Shown piece by piece: positions 44,007 to 52,906 of a stretch of DNA of 64,000 nt (position 1 is the stretch's first letter; each line of letters starts with the position of its first letter). The stretch is from assembly GCF_023516435.1 (NCBI RefSeq), contig NZ_CP097332.1:372001-436000 (forward strand), in the 5' to 3' direction. The position numbers and the translations under genes were made by a program. The notes below the pieces were generated by a model that did no database searches, had not been told where the DNA came from, and saw only the letters and a program-made list of their open reading frames with translations. This DNA is from Jatrophihabitans telluris (GTDB taxonomy: Bacteria > Actinomycetota > Actinomycetes > Mycobacteriales > Jatrophihabitantaceae).

Positions 44007-44318
44007 ATGCTGGCGATCAACCACCTCGAGTACTGGCTGCTCTTCGTCCTGAGCTGGGCTGTCGTGGTGCTGATGGTCTGGGCGTTCGCCGACTGTGCCT
44101 CTCGTAAGGCCCCCGCCTTTCCCGCCGCCGGAAAGTTGACCAAGCCTGCCTGGATGGTGATCACCGGGATCTCGGCCCTGGTCGGCATCCTGCTCGCCCT
44201 CAACGGGGTGGGTGCAGCGCTGAACATCCTGTTCTACGTGGGCACGACCGCCTGTGCGGTGTACCTCGCCGATGTCCGTCCCGCGGTCCGCGAGATCAGC
44301 GGTCCGTCGCGCTGGTAG
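44007..44318 (+). CDS. DUF2516 membrane protein
   Basis: 103 aa, three hydrophobic helices (YWLLFVLSWAVVVLMVWAFA, ITGISALVGILLALNG, ILFYVGTTACAVYLADV), with the family marker DCASRKAPAFPAAGKLTKPAW. Counterpart of Rv0476 next to hbhA. TACCCT ends 6 nt before the ATG, indicating its own leaderless promoter rather than co-transcription with hbhA. The function is unknown. Confidence 0.88.
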   Translation: MLAINHLEYWLLFVLSWAVVVLMVWAFADCASRKAPAFPAAGKLTKPAWMVITGISALVGILLALNGVGAALNILFYVGTTACAVYLADVRPAVREISGPSRW

Positions 44319-44404
44319 GGCCGGCACCCGGGTAGGTGCGGTCAGTCGGGTAGGTGCGATCAGTCGGGTTGCGCCGGCTGCTCAGCCGGGTTACCTCCCG
44401 CTGC

Positions 44405-44806
44405 TCAGGCGGCCAGTCGGAGGCCGCCTCCCGGCCAGTTCGCCCGCGTGCGCTGGTCCGGGTGCGCCCGCAAGTAGTCACGGGCGATGATCGTCAGTTC
44501 CCGGTCGCGACCGCGCAGCATGTATCCTACCATCTCGAGGTCCCCGCGCAGCGACCATGCCGGGTGACCGAACGAGGCGGGATTGTTCTTTTCGATGAGC
44601 CAGTGCGCGGGCCACGCGGTGCCGTAGCCGATCAGGGGAAACGCGGCCAGCAGTCTCGGACGTCCGGTCAGCAGGCCGATCATGGCGACCGACAGACCCG
44701 TCACCGTGCCTGCGAAGTGCAGCCGTCGGGTCGCGGCCCGCGAGTGCATCGCCACGTAGTACGGGAAGAATTCGCGGTAGTTGGAGAACTGCGGTCGCTC
44801 GGCCAT
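44405..44806 (-). CDS. Mpo1-like/DUF962 membrane protein
   Basis: 133 aa. FFPYYVAMHSRAATRRLHFAGT carries the two conserved His of the DUF962 family, and GYGTAWPAHWLIEKNNPASFGHPAWSLRGDL the later conserved His and Asn. The yeast member Mpo1 is an iron-dependent 2-hydroxy fatty acid dioxygenase, so a lipid-oxidation role is possible. Two TM segments. A tandem 18-bp repeat (GGGTAGGTGCGRTCAGTC, two copies near 44335-44370) lies behind its stop. Confidence 0.85.
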   Translation of the reverse strand: MAERPQFSNYREFFPYYVAMHSRAATRRLHFAGTVTGLSVAMIGLLTGRPRLLAAFPLIGYGTAWPAHWLIEKNNPASFGHPAWSLRGDLEMVGYMLRGRDRELTIIARDYLRAHPDQRTRANWPGGGLRLAA

Positions 44807-44945
44807 GGCTCCAGATTAGGCGCCGTCGCCGTGCCACGGCAGTCCCGAACCGCCGTCCGTCGACGAGTGCTGCTGCCGTCGGCGAGCGTGCGGCGCCGGC
44901 TCCGCCACCGCGGCGGACCCGACGCCGCACGCCCGGTGTGGTGGG

Positions 44946-45083
44946 TCAGTCCGGTGGATCGACCGGGTCGCGACGGCGCTTCTTACGCTCGTCGGCCCAG
45001 ATGACGATCACCGGATAGCAGAACAGGGCCAACAGCAGCGCGCACGCGAAGAACAATCGGTGCCATTCCAGGCCGCTGTCCAT
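44946..45083 (-). CDS. Small membrane protein (45 aa)
   Basis: ATG 45083 to TGA 44946. One TM helix (LFFACALLLALFCYPVIVIW) followed by a basic/acidic tail, DERKKRRRDPVDPPD. GAGGGGGTGAGG directly upstream is a strong ribosome site, which supports translation. It lies 47 bp behind another hypothetical gene on the same strand. Confidence 0.6.
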   Translation of the reverse strand: MDSGLEWHRLFFACALLLALFCYPVIVIWADERKKRRRDPVDPPD

Positions 45084-45130
45084 GGACCTCACCCCCTCTC
45101 CGTGAGCGGGGCAGGCAGGACGGGTAACGG

Positions 45131-45484
45131 CTAGGCCGGCGGAGCCCGGCTCCCGACGGCGCAGGGGGTCCGGCCCGGGAGCTGCGGACGCCGGTCACGC
45201 GCCGCGGCCAGGATGACCCCGGCCAGCCCCGCGAGGAGTACGCCCGCAAGCACGTCACCGGCCGAAGTGAAGTCGGTTGGTTCCGGTACGGACGAGGACA
45301 CCGCCCGCAGGACGGACGCAACGATCACATCGTGGCTGGTGATCGAGGAGACCAGTTGGCCGGGTGCGGCCGCGGGCGCGTAGCCCGGATCGGTGTCGGA
45401 CAGCAGGGCTAGGAACACCAGGGCTACGAACAGCACGGCGAGCCTTGCCGCGGACGTGAAAGGCCGCCGTCCCGCCACATGCAT
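45131..45484 (-). CDS. Hypothetical membrane protein
   Basis: 117 aa. Two hydrophobic stretches (ARLAVLFVALVFLALLS and VLAGVLLAGLAGVILAAARD) separated by about 45 polar residues (YAPAAAPGQLVSSITSHDVI), suggesting both ends inside and one outside loop. Not recognised. It probably forms an operon with the 45-aa protein and is divergent from the MFS gene at 45582. Confidence 0.5.
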   Translation of the reverse strand: MHVAGRRPFTSAARLAVLFVALVFLALLSDTDPGYAPAAAPGQLVSSITSHDVIVASVLRAVSSSVPEPTDFTSAGDVLAGVLLAGLAGVILAAARDRRPQLPGRTPCAVGSRAPPA

Positions 45485-45581
45485 GGTCGCTCAACGGGCG
45501 GTCCGCACGCCCGGTTCCCCGCTGACCTGATTCGTTGTATCAGTTGTACTATTAGGTAAGCGAAACAATCTGGGGAGCCTC

Positions 45582-47054
45582 GTGCCGGAACTGTCTACAC
45601 GCCGACGAATGCTGGTGCTGGCCATCTGCTGCATGAGCCTGGTCATCGTCGGTATGGACAACACGATCGTCAACGTCGCGTTGCCCTCGATCCGTACCGA
45701 TCTCCACGCGTCCCTGTCCGGCCTGCAGTGGACGATCGACGCCTACACGGTCGTGCTGGCGAGCCTGCTGATCCTGTCGGGTTCGACCGCCGATCGCCTC
45801 GGCCGCCGCCGCACCTTCCAGACCGGTCTGGTGCTCTTCACCGTCGGCTCGCTACTGTGCAGCGCGGCGCCGAGCCTGGGCTGGCTGGTCGCCTTCCGCA
45901 TGCTGCAGGCCGTGGGCGGGTCGATGCTCAATCCGGTTGCCATGTCGATCATCACCAACGTGTTCACCGATCCGAGACAGCGGGCGCGGGCGATCGGGGT
46001 GTGGGGAGGTGTCATCGGCATCAGCATCGGGATCGGCCCGGTCGCCGGCGGCCTGCTGACCGAGACCATCGGATGGCGATCGATCTTCTGGATCAACGTC
46101 CCGATCGGGTTCGCGGCGTTCGTGCTGGCGGCGATCTTCGTCCCGGAGTCGAAGGCGCCACGGGCACGCCGTCTCGATCCGGTTGGCCAGGTGCTGGTCA
46201 TCGTGGCGCTGTTGTCCGTGACGTACGCGATCATCGAAGCGCCTCGGCGCGGCTGGGGATCCCCGTTGATCTGGGCACTGTTCGCCCTTGCGGCCACCGC
46301 AACCGCAGTCTTGATCCGCTACGAGCCCCGGCGAGAGGACCCGCTGATCGAGCTTCGCTTCTTCCGCAGTGCCCCGTTCGCGGGTGCGACCATCATCGCG
46401 GTGTGCGCGTTCGGTGCGTTCAGTGGCCTGCTCTTTCTCAACACCCTGTATCTGCAGGAGGTTCGCGGTCTCAGCGCCCTCCAGGCGGGCCTGTTCACGC
46501 TGCCGCTGGCGCTCATGACCTTGATCTTCGCCCCGATTTCAGGGCGCATCGTGGGAAGCCGCGGTCCCCGGCTACCGCTGATCGTGGCGGGGACCGCGAT
46601 GGCGGTCGGTGCCTTCGGCCTGGTCAGGCTGAGCGTTCACACGTCGCTGCTGTGGTTGGAGGCGGCCTACGTGATCTTCGGGATCGGCTTCGGCATGGTC
46701 AACGCCCCGATCACGAACACCGCCGTCTCGGGGATGCCGCGGGCCCAGGCCGGAGTGGCGGCGGGCGTGGCCTCGACCAGCCGGCAGGTCGGGAGCTCGT
46801 TGGGCGTGGCGGTGGTCGGTTCCGTGGTCAGCGTCGGGATGTCCTCGGCCGCGATCTCCGCCTCGTCGGCCATGAAGAGCGAATTCACCGGGGCGACCCA
46901 CCTGGCCTGGTGGATCCTGGCTGGTCTTGGCCTCGGTGTGCTCGCGGCCGGGCTGTGCAGTACCGGTGCGTGGGCGCGACGGACAACGGCACGTACCGCC
47001 GGCCTGTTCGCCGATGAGGGGCCTGAGCCGCGGCTGGCCGAGGCTCGCGCATGA
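45582..47054 (+). CDS. DHA2-family (EmrB/QacA) drug MFS transporter
   Basis: 490 aa, 14 TM segments. MDNTIVNVALPSIRTDL (DHA2 N-terminal motif), STADRLGRRRTFQTGLVLF (motif A), GVIGISIGIGPVAGG (motif C). GTG 45582 is preceded by GGGGAG. The ATGA overlap with the marR gene behind it makes a two-gene operon. The AT-rich stretch at 45533-45570 (two TTGTA repeats, ATTAGGTAAGC) is the likely promoter and MarR operator. Confidence 0.92.
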   Translation: MPELSTRRRMLVLAICCMSLVIVGMDNTIVNVALPSIRTDLHASLSGLQWTIDAYTVVLASLLILSGSTADRLGRRRTFQTGLVLFTVGSLLCSAAPSLGWLVAFRMLQAVGGSMLNPVAMSIITNVFTDPRQRARAIGVWGGVIGISIGIGPVAGGLLTETIGWRSIFWINVPIGFAAFVLAAIFVPESKAPRARRLDPVGQVLVIVALLSVTYAIIEAPRRGWGSPLIWALFALAATATAVLIRYEPRREDPLIELRFFRSAPFAGATIIAVCAFGAFSGLLFLNTLYLQEVRGLSALQAGLFTLPLALMTLIFAPISGRIVGSRGPRLPLIVAGTAMAVGAFGLVRLSVHTSLLWLEAAYVIFGIGFGMVNAPITNTAVSGMPRAQAGVAAGVASTSRQVGSSLGVAVVGSVVSVGMSSAAISASSAMKSEFTGATHLAWWILAGLGLGVLAAGLCSTGAWARRTTARTAGLFADEGPEPRLAEARA

Positions 47055-47491
47055 CCACCCCTTCGCCTCCGGCGGCAGAATCGGAACTGGCGGCCGCAAC
47101 GTGGGCCGGTCTGCGATCGCTCGTGCTCGACAAGCATTCGCGCAGGACGGAAATCACCGAGGCGCTCGGCATGAGCTTCATCCGAGCAAAGGCCCTGCGG
47201 CGGCTGGCCCGGGGCGAGCTGAGCATGCGGGCCCTGGCTCAGGAGATGGCAACCGATGCCTCGTACACGACCCTGGTCGTGGACGATCTGTGCCGGCGAG
47301 GGTTCGTCACCCGCGAGCCGCATCCTTCTGATCGCCGCCGAAAGATCGTTCGGATCACTGACGACGGTCGGGCCGCAGCCGCGGTGGCCGATCAGATCCT
47401 CGCCGAGCCGCCGGCCTCGCTGCTCGATCTGTCACCGGCCGATCTCGCCGCCCTCAACCGGATCGTCGGATCCCTGGTCGAGGGTCGCTGA
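47051..47491 (+). CDS. MarR-family regulator of the MFS pump
   Basis: 146 aa. Winged helix LGMSFIRAKALRRLARGELS, MRALAQEMATDASYTTLVVD, DLCRRGFVTREPHPSDRRRK (wing). Overlaps the pump gene by 4 bp; likely a self-limiting repressor of the operon. It is convergent with the exonuclease gene, 13 bp away. Confidence 0.9.
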   Translation: MTTPSPPAAESELAAATWAGLRSLVLDKHSRRTEITEALGMSFIRAKALRRLARGELSMRALAQEMATDASYTTLVVDDLCRRGFVTREPHPSDRRRKIVRITDDGRAAAAVADQILAEPPASLLDLSPADLAALNRIVGSLVEGR

Positions 47492-47504
47492 GTGGTTGCG
47501 GGCC

Positions 47505-48581
47505 TCAGCCGAACAGGCTGAGTTGTTCGGCCTTCGGCGGCTCCGGCTTGGCCGGGAGGCGGCCGTAGCGCTGTCCCCGCCAGTAGGTCCTGCGGTCGTC
47601 CGGCCAGACGCGCTCGGACGCGACGACCGGCGCCGGGCCGGCCTGCTCGACGTGGGCCAGCGCTCTCAAGGCGTAGGGCAGGGTGGAAGGAAGCTGTTGC
47701 CGGGCGAACACGTCTCGCACGGTGTCGGCGGGGACGGGCAACACACCGGGCCCGGACTCCAACGTGAGCGGGACCGCAACGTCCGCGCTGAAACTCATCA
47801 CCTGGCAGTTGAGCTCCCAGGCTTGCCGGGACGCGGGCTCGCTCAACCGGGCCGTCAGCCCGGCGCCCACCGCGGATCGCACCCGGTCACCGCCGGCGGC
47901 AAGGTCTTCGAAGGCCTCGTGCGCGCTGCCGAGCGCGGCGAGCAGTTTTGCTGCCGTCTTCGGGCCGATGCCTCGCACCCCGGGCAGGTTGTCGGACGGA
48001 TCGCCGCGCAAGGCGGCGAAGTCGCGGTATTGGTCGGGACGAACGCCGGTCAGCGTCACGAGCCGCTCCGGGGTGAGCATCGGGGAGGCTTCCACACCGC
48101 CGTTGATGATGCGCAGCACGCTGGTGTTGTCGTCGATGAGGGCGAAGGAATCGCGGTCGGAGGTCATCACCACGGTTCGCGCACCGAGGCCGCGCGCGAG
48201 GGCGGCGGTCGAGGCGAGCACGTCGTCGGCCTCGAGTCCGTCAGGCACCACGACGCACAGGCCGAGTTCGCTCAGGACCTCGATCGCCAGCCGCAACTGT
48301 TCGACCAGGCTGTCGAGCTTGTCGACCCGGTGGGCCTTGTACTGAGGCCAGCGATCCCGGCGCCGGCTGGAGTCGGGATCATCGAAGCCCACCACGATGG
48401 CGGCCGGGCCCACGCGTTCGGCCGCGGTGACGAGCTGGCTGAGCAGCCCCCGGACCGCCCACATCGGCCGGCCATCGGGCGACCGCAGCCCGGTAGCGGC
48501 CAGCGCGTGAAAGCTACGGTGCACGATCGAGTTGCCGTCGACAGCCAGGATGATCGATGGCTCAGCACTCACGGATACCAC
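47505..48581 (-). CDS. 5'-3' exonuclease (PolA N-terminal type) with C-terminal clamp motif
   Basis: 358 aa. LAVDGNSIVHRSFHAL, DDPDSSRRRDRWPQYKAHR, DGLEADDVLAS, TSDRDSFALID and GDPSDNLPGVRGIGPKTAAK give the acidic metal sites and the helix-hairpin-helix of flap endonuclease-type 5' nucleases. There is no polymerase domain. The extreme C-terminus is EQLSLFG; QLSLF matches the consensus for binding the beta sliding clamp. The gene begins 6 bp behind recQ on the same strand. It probably works with RecQ at gaps or flaps (inference). Confidence 0.9.
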   Translation of the reverse strand: MVSVSAEPSIILAVDGNSIVHRSFHALAATGLRSPDGRPMWAVRGLLSQLVTAAERVGPAAIVVGFDDPDSSRRRDRWPQYKAHRVDKLDSLVEQLRLAIEVLSELGLCVVVPDGLEADDVLASTAALARGLGARTVVMTSDRDSFALIDDNTSVLRIINGGVEASPMLTPERLVTLTGVRPDQYRDFAALRGDPSDNLPGVRGIGPKTAAKLLAALGSAHEAFEDLAAGGDRVRSAVGAGLTARLSEPASRQAWELNCQVMSFSADVAVPLTLESGPGVLPVPADTVRDVFARQQLPSTLPYALRALAHVEQAGPAPVVASERVWPDDRRTYWRGQRYGRLPAKPEPPKAEQLSLFG

Positions 48582-48587
48582 TCTGCC

Positions 48588-50720
48588 TCATCCGGCCCCG
48601 GCCAGCGCGAGCACCAACGGATAGATCTGGCCCGCTCCGGCCTGGCGCAGCAGCCGCGCGACGATCGCGATGGTCCAGCCCGAGTCGCTGATGTCGTCGA
48701 CCAGGAGCAACGGCCGCCCGTTGAAATCCCCGGACAGCGCCGCCGCCAGCTCGGCGGGAAGCCGGTAACCGTCGTGAACCGCCAGCACCCGTTGGGCGCT
48801 GTTGCTGCGCGCGGGCGAAGAATTGCCGAGGTGCTCGACGGTGCCCAGCAGCGGCAGCCGGCCGATCCCGGCGATGCGGGCGGCGTAGTCGCCGACCAGT
48901 TGTGGGCGACGCCGGGAGCCGATCGCGACCACCGCCACCGGTCGTTGCGACCAATCCCAGTCGGCCAGCACGCGCACCGCCGCGGAGACGAGAGAATCCG
49001 GAACCGGCCCGTCCGCTGAATGCTCGGCCAGCAACGAGCGCAGCTGCTGCCCGTGGCCGAGATCGGTGAGACGGGCGATGGCCCGGCCGGTCTCGGGCTG
49101 CTCCGACGCAGCGATCTTGCCCTTGAGGTTCACACCCAGACTCGGCAGCGCGGTCGGCCACTGCCGCCGGGCTTCGATGACCACTCCCGGTCGGCTCACC
49201 ACGTCGGCCGCGGCGGTCACCGCGTCGGGGTCGGTGTCCGCGGCGACCGGGCGTCCGGTGCAGTTGTCGCAGCGGCCGCAGTCCTCGGCGAACGGGTCAT
49301 CGAGCTGTTCGCGCAGGAAGCGCATCCGGCACCGGGTGGTGGACAGGTAGTCCCGCATCGACTGCTGTTCAGCAGTGCGGACGGCGGCGACCTTGGCGTA
49401 GCGGTCCGCGTCGTAGTCCCACGGCTTGCCGGTGGCCCGCCAGCCGCCCCGGACCCGTTCGGCCGCCCCGTCCACGTCGAGGACCTTCAGCATCGACTCC
49501 AGGCGCGTGCGGGACAGGTCGACAAGCGGCTCCAGCGCGGCGGTGCTGACCGGAGCGTCGTGGTCGGCCAGGATGTCGAGGGTGCGGCGGACCAGCGATT
49601 CCGAGGGGAAGCCGACCGAGGCGAAGTAGTCCCACACCGCTTGGTCTTCCGGACCCGGCAGCAGGACCACCTCGGCGTCGTCCACCCCCCGGCCGGCACG
49701 GCCGATCTGCTGGTAGTACGCGATCGGTGACGACGGGGCCCCGAAGTGGATGACGAAGCCGAGGTCCGGCTTGTCGAACCCCATGCCCAGAGCGGAGGTG
49801 GCGATGAGGGCCTTGACGCGGTTGTTGACCAGGTCCTCTTCGGCGGCGAGCCGTTCGGTCTGTTCCGTCTGGCCCGAGTAGGCCGAGACCGCGTGCCCTT
49901 GCTGGCGCAGGTACTGCGCGACGTCGCCGGCGCCCGCAACGGTGAGGGTGTACACGATGCCCGAGCCCGGCAGGGCCCGCAGCCGCTCCGACAGCCAGGC
50001 CAGGCGGTGCGGTGTGTCGGGCAGTTGCAGGACGCCCAGACGCAGCGACTCGCGGGCCAGGCTGCCCCTGAGCACCAGGACGTCGGCGTGACCGAGCCCG
50101 AGGACGTCGGCCACATCGTCGACCACCCGGGAGTTGGCGGTCGCGGTCGTGGCCAGTACGGGCACGCCGAGCGGCAACTCGGGAAGCAGCGTGCGCAGTC
50201 GCCGGAAGTCGGGCCGGAAGTCGTGGCCCCAATCGCTGATGCAGTGGGCTTCGTCGACCACCAGCAACCCGCAGGAAGCCGCCAAAGACGGCAGAACCTC
50301 GTCCCGGAAGGCGGGGTTGTTGAGCCGCTCGGGGGACAGCAGCAGGACGTCGACCGTGCCGGCCCGCACCGCCTCGTAGGTGGCCTGCCAGTCTTCGAGG
50401 TTGGTCGAGTTGATGGTGGCCGCGCGGATACCGGCCCGTTCGGCGGCGGCGATCTGGTTGCGCATCAAGGCCAGCAGCGGCGAGACGATCACCGTCGGAC
50501 CCGCGCCCCGGGCCCGCAGCAGGGCGGAGGCGATGAAGTAGACGGCCGACTTGCCCCATCCGGTGCGCTGCACGACCAGGGCTCGGCGCCGGTCGGCGAC
50601 CAACGCCTCGATGGCCTGCCACTGATCGGCGCGCAGCGTTGCGTTCGGGCCCGCCAAAGCTTCCAGGTGTGCCTGGGCTTCGGCTCGCAAGGCGTCTCGG
50701 TCGGGATCGGTGGAACTCAC
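48588..50720 (-). CDS. recQ: RecQ helicase fused to a phosphoribosyltransferase-like domain
   Basis: 710 aa. Walker A in [17 protein letters not shown] box [16 protein letters not shown], motif [11 protein letters not shown]. The Zn site has four Cys ([10 protein letters not shown], then EDCGRCDNC). After the RQC-like part, from about residue 570, comes a phosphoribosyltransferase fold with [20 protein letters not shown], like the PRPP loop of ComF and other PRTases. No HRDC domain is seen. GTG 50720 has TAGACA 6 nt upstream (leaderless). Operon with the 5'-3' exonuclease. Confidence 0.9.
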   Translation of the reverse strand: MSSTDPDRDALRAEAQAHLEALAGPNATLRADQWQAIEALVADRRRALVVQRTGWGKSAVYFIASALLRARGAGPTVIVSPLLALMRNQIAAAERAGIRAATINSTNLEDWQATYEAVRAGTVDVLLLSPERLNNPAFRDEVLPSLAASCGLLVVDEAHCISDWGHDFRPDFRRLRTLLPELPLGVPVLATTATANSRVVDDVADVLGLGHADVLVLRGSLARESLRLGVLQLPDTPHRLAWLSERLRALPGSGIVYTLTVAGAGDVAQYLRQQGHAVSAYSGQTEQTERLAAEEDLVNNRVKALIATSALGMGFDKPDLGFVIHFGAPSSPIAYYQQIGRAGRGVDDAEVVLLPGPEDQAVWDYFASVGFPSESLVRRTLDILADHDAPVSTAALEPLVDLSRTRLESMLKVLDVDGAAERVRGGWRATGKPWDYDADRYAKVAAVRTAEQQSMRDYLSTTRCRMRFLREQLDDPFAEDCGRCDNCTGRPVAADTDPDAVTAAADVVSRPGVVIEARRQWPTALPSLGVNLKGKIAASEQPETGRAIARLTDLGHGQQLRSLLAEHSADGPVPDSLVSAAVRVLADWDWSQRPVAVVAIGSRRRPQLVGDYAARIAGIGRLPLLGTVEHLGNSSPARSNSAQRVLAVHDGYRLPAELAAALSGDFNGRPLLLVDDISDSGWTIAIVARLLRQAGAGQIYPLVLALAGAG

Positions 50721-50767
50721 CCGCTCTGTCTAGCAGGCCCGGGCGACACTTCCCGACGGTCGCCGGG

Positions 50768-51688
50768 TCAGTCGTCCTGGCTCGGTGTCGCGAAGGCCCG
50801 CAACGACTCCACGGACGGGACGACGTAGTAGGCGCCCGTCAGCGGGGTGGTGTACCGCGTCAGGGCATCGCGGACGCCGTCCTCGATGCCGGCCATCCGC
50901 TCGAGCATCCGGGTCATCCGCGGCGGGTCGAAGCTGAAGCCGACGAACATCGTGCCGTGATCGGTCACCGTGCCGTAGGGCACGTTGCGCCGGAAGATGT
51001 GCAGCTCCTGGCCGCTGTCGTCGGTGATCACGTTGCGGGCGACGTGGGAGTCCACCGGTTTGACGGCGTCGTCGAGCTCGACCGAATCCAGCTTCGTCCG
51101 GCCCATCACCCGTTCCTGCTCGGCCACCGGCAGGTTGTTCCAGAAGTTGGTGTGGTGAACCCATTGCTGCACCAGCACCACCGAGGCGCCGGCGCCGGGA
51201 AGTGTGTCCGGCACGACGGCCACGTCGCCGGCCTCAGCCAGGGGCGGGTTCTCGGTGCCGTCCTCGAAGCCGGTGAGGTCACGACTGTGCCGGTAGGACC
51301 ACCCGGTCACCTCGGTGGCCACCTCGGCCACCGGGTGCAGCTGGTCGATGATCGCCGCGGACATGTCGAACACGAGATCTCGAGCCGCCCCGGACACCCA
51401 GACCCAGGCGTCGCGTTGGGTCGCGGGCATCGTGAAGCGTCCCGGGCCGACCATCGGCGCGGCGAAGTCCTCGGTGTTGGCGGGCATGTCGTCCGGAGCC
51501 AGGCCCGACCAGAGCGAGGGACGCAGACCGGTGACCAGGTTCGCGCCGCCCACCGTGGTGTGCGGCTCCTCGATGTCGGCGATCGCCGTGGCCAGCGTCT
51601 GCGGATCCACCCCCGGTTTCAGGCTGAACTCGAGAAAGCAGTGTGCCGACGTCCCGACGGCGAAGATGCCGAATTGCGCGGTAGCCAC
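50768..51688 (-). CDS. Dye-decolourising (DyP-type) heme peroxidase
   Basis: 306 aa. GFEDGTENP carries the catalytic distal Asp; PVDSHVARN holds the proximal heme-ligand His; HIFRRNVPYG has the distal Arg. This is the short (class P/B) form. No Tat signal, so it acts inside the cell or in an encapsulin (none is adjacent). GTG 51688 has AGGGGG upstream, which is preferred to the longer frame. Confidence 0.93.
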   Translation of the reverse strand: MATAQFGIFAVGTSAHCFLEFSLKPGVDPQTLATAIADIEEPHTTVGGANLVTGLRPSLWSGLAPDDMPANTEDFAAPMVGPGRFTMPATQRDAWVWVSGAARDLVFDMSAAIIDQLHPVAEVATEVTGWSYRHSRDLTGFEDGTENPPLAEAGDVAVVPDTLPGAGASVVLVQQWVHHTNFWNNLPVAEQERVMGRTKLDSVELDDAVKPVDSHVARNVITDDSGQELHIFRRNVPYGTVTDHGTMFVGFSFDPPRMTRMLERMAGIEDGVRDALTRYTTPLTGAYYVVPSVESLRAFATPSQDD

Positions 51689-51852
51689 TGGCGGACCCCC
51701 TTCGGTCGGTACTGGGTGAGGGTAGCCGCAGCCGGTTGCCGGGCTGCCCTCAAGTTGCCGGCCGGCCGGCCGATTCGGATGACACCAGTGCCGAGCCATG
51801 CCCTGTCCACGGGCGGTCGGCGTAGACGAGCCGCTTGCGGTGGAGGAACTCG

Positions 51853-52041
51853 ATGACCGACGGGCCGTACCGGCGTAATGCCAACGAACCCAGCGAGGCC
51901 CGGTGTGCGCTGTGCGGGGAGACGTTCATCCTCGCCGACCCGAACGATCTGATGCACTTCCAGCGCCGTGACGGGGAATTGTGCGGCGGCGACGGCGTGC
52001 CCTTCCGCAAATACATCATCCGCCGCCCGAATCGCATCTGA
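51853..52041 (+). CDS. Small zinc-ribbon-like protein (62 aa)
   Basis: ATG 51853 with GGAGG 6 nt upstream. ARCALCGETFILADPNDLMH contains a CxxC knuckle and a His; a further Cys lies at GELCGGDG. This would suit a single zinc site. The C-terminus is basic (FRKYIIRRPNRI). No family is recognised; perhaps a nucleic-acid-binding or regulatory protein. It stands alone between two minus-strand genes. Confidence 0.65.
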   Translation: MTDGPYRRNANEPSEARCALCGETFILADPNDLMHFQRRDGELCGGDGVPFRKYIIRRPNRI

Positions 52042-52064
52042 CCCCGGGCGTGCCGAGTAGGTGC

Positions 52065-52829
52065 CTAACCCTCCTGCTCGGTCGGCCGGATCAGCACCTC
52101 GTTGACGGCAACCCGGCGCGGCCGGGTGACGACGAAGCTGATGGCCTCGGCGATGTCCACGGCCTCCAGCCGCTCCACGCCTGCCAGCCGCGCCTGCGTT
52201 GCGGCGAGGATCTCCGGACGGTTGTGGGAGGCGAGTTCGGTCGCCACCGCACCCGGCTCGATGAGCGAGACCCGGACGTGGCGCTTGGTGACCTCCTGGC
52301 GCAATGACTCCGCGAACGCGCCGACGCCGTGCTTGGTGAGGGTGTACACACCGTTGCCCAGTCGCGCGACCCGCCCGGCGACGCTGCTGATCAGGATCAG
52401 ATCGGTGACGTTGCGGGGCTCGGACTCCGCCGCCGCGAGCAGGTGCGGCAGCGCGGCGTGGGCGGTGTACAGCAGCCCCTTGAGGTTGAGATCGATCATC
52501 CGCTCCCACTCCTGGACGGGGGCGTTCTCGACGGGCCCCAGGAGCATGACGCCGGCGTTGGCCACCACGGTGTCGAGACGACCGAAGCGCGCCACCGTCT
52601 CGGAGACCATCGCGCGGACGGAAGCCTCGTCGGTGACGTCGGTCTCCAGCACCAGGGCGTCGACGCCGACATCCCGGATGCGCTCGGCGAGGTCGTCCAG
52701 CCGGTCGCGTCGCCGTGCGGCGATCGCCACGTTTGCTCCGTGCGCGGCCAGTTCCAGGGCGGTGGCCTCGCCGATTCCGCTACTGGCGCCGGTGACGAGA
52801 GCGACGGTCGAGTCAAGTCTGTCTGCCAT
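52065..52829 (-). CDS. Short-chain dehydrogenase/reductase
   Basis: 254 aa classical SDR. TGASSGIGEA (cofactor), NAGVM, and the catalytic SSVAGRVARLGNGVYTLTKHG (Ser, Tyr, Lys). The AARRRDRL segment after strand 2 suggests NADP. It is in the YdfG/serine-dehydrogenase-like branch by general appearance, but the substrate is not assignable. ATG 52829; divergent from kup with a 77-bp gap. Confidence 0.9.
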   Translation of the reverse strand: MADRLDSTVALVTGASSGIGEATALELAAHGANVAIAARRRDRLDDLAERIRDVGVDALVLETDVTDEASVRAMVSETVARFGRLDTVVANAGVMLLGPVENAPVQEWERMIDLNLKGLLYTAHAALPHLLAAAESEPRNVTDLILISSVAGRVARLGNGVYTLTKHGVGAFAESLRQEVTKRHVRVSLIEPGAVATELASHNRPEILAATQARLAGVERLEAVDIAEAISFVVTRPRRVAVNEVLIRPTEQEG

Positions 52830-52906
52830 GGCTACATCCTGCCGGATCGCCGACAACGGTGCCCCGCACGATCACCTGCCCAGTACGGACGGGCAGACTG
52901 GACGCC

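Noticed and set aside
47256-49019. A 587-codon plus-strand frame opposite the exonuclease and recQ.
   Set aside because: Low-complexity translation without domain features; the opposite strand holds conserved enzymes.
52830-52906. A ydaO-type c-di-AMP riboswitch upstream of kup.
   Set aside because: Only 77 bp are available between divergent starts; too short, and no matching motifs.
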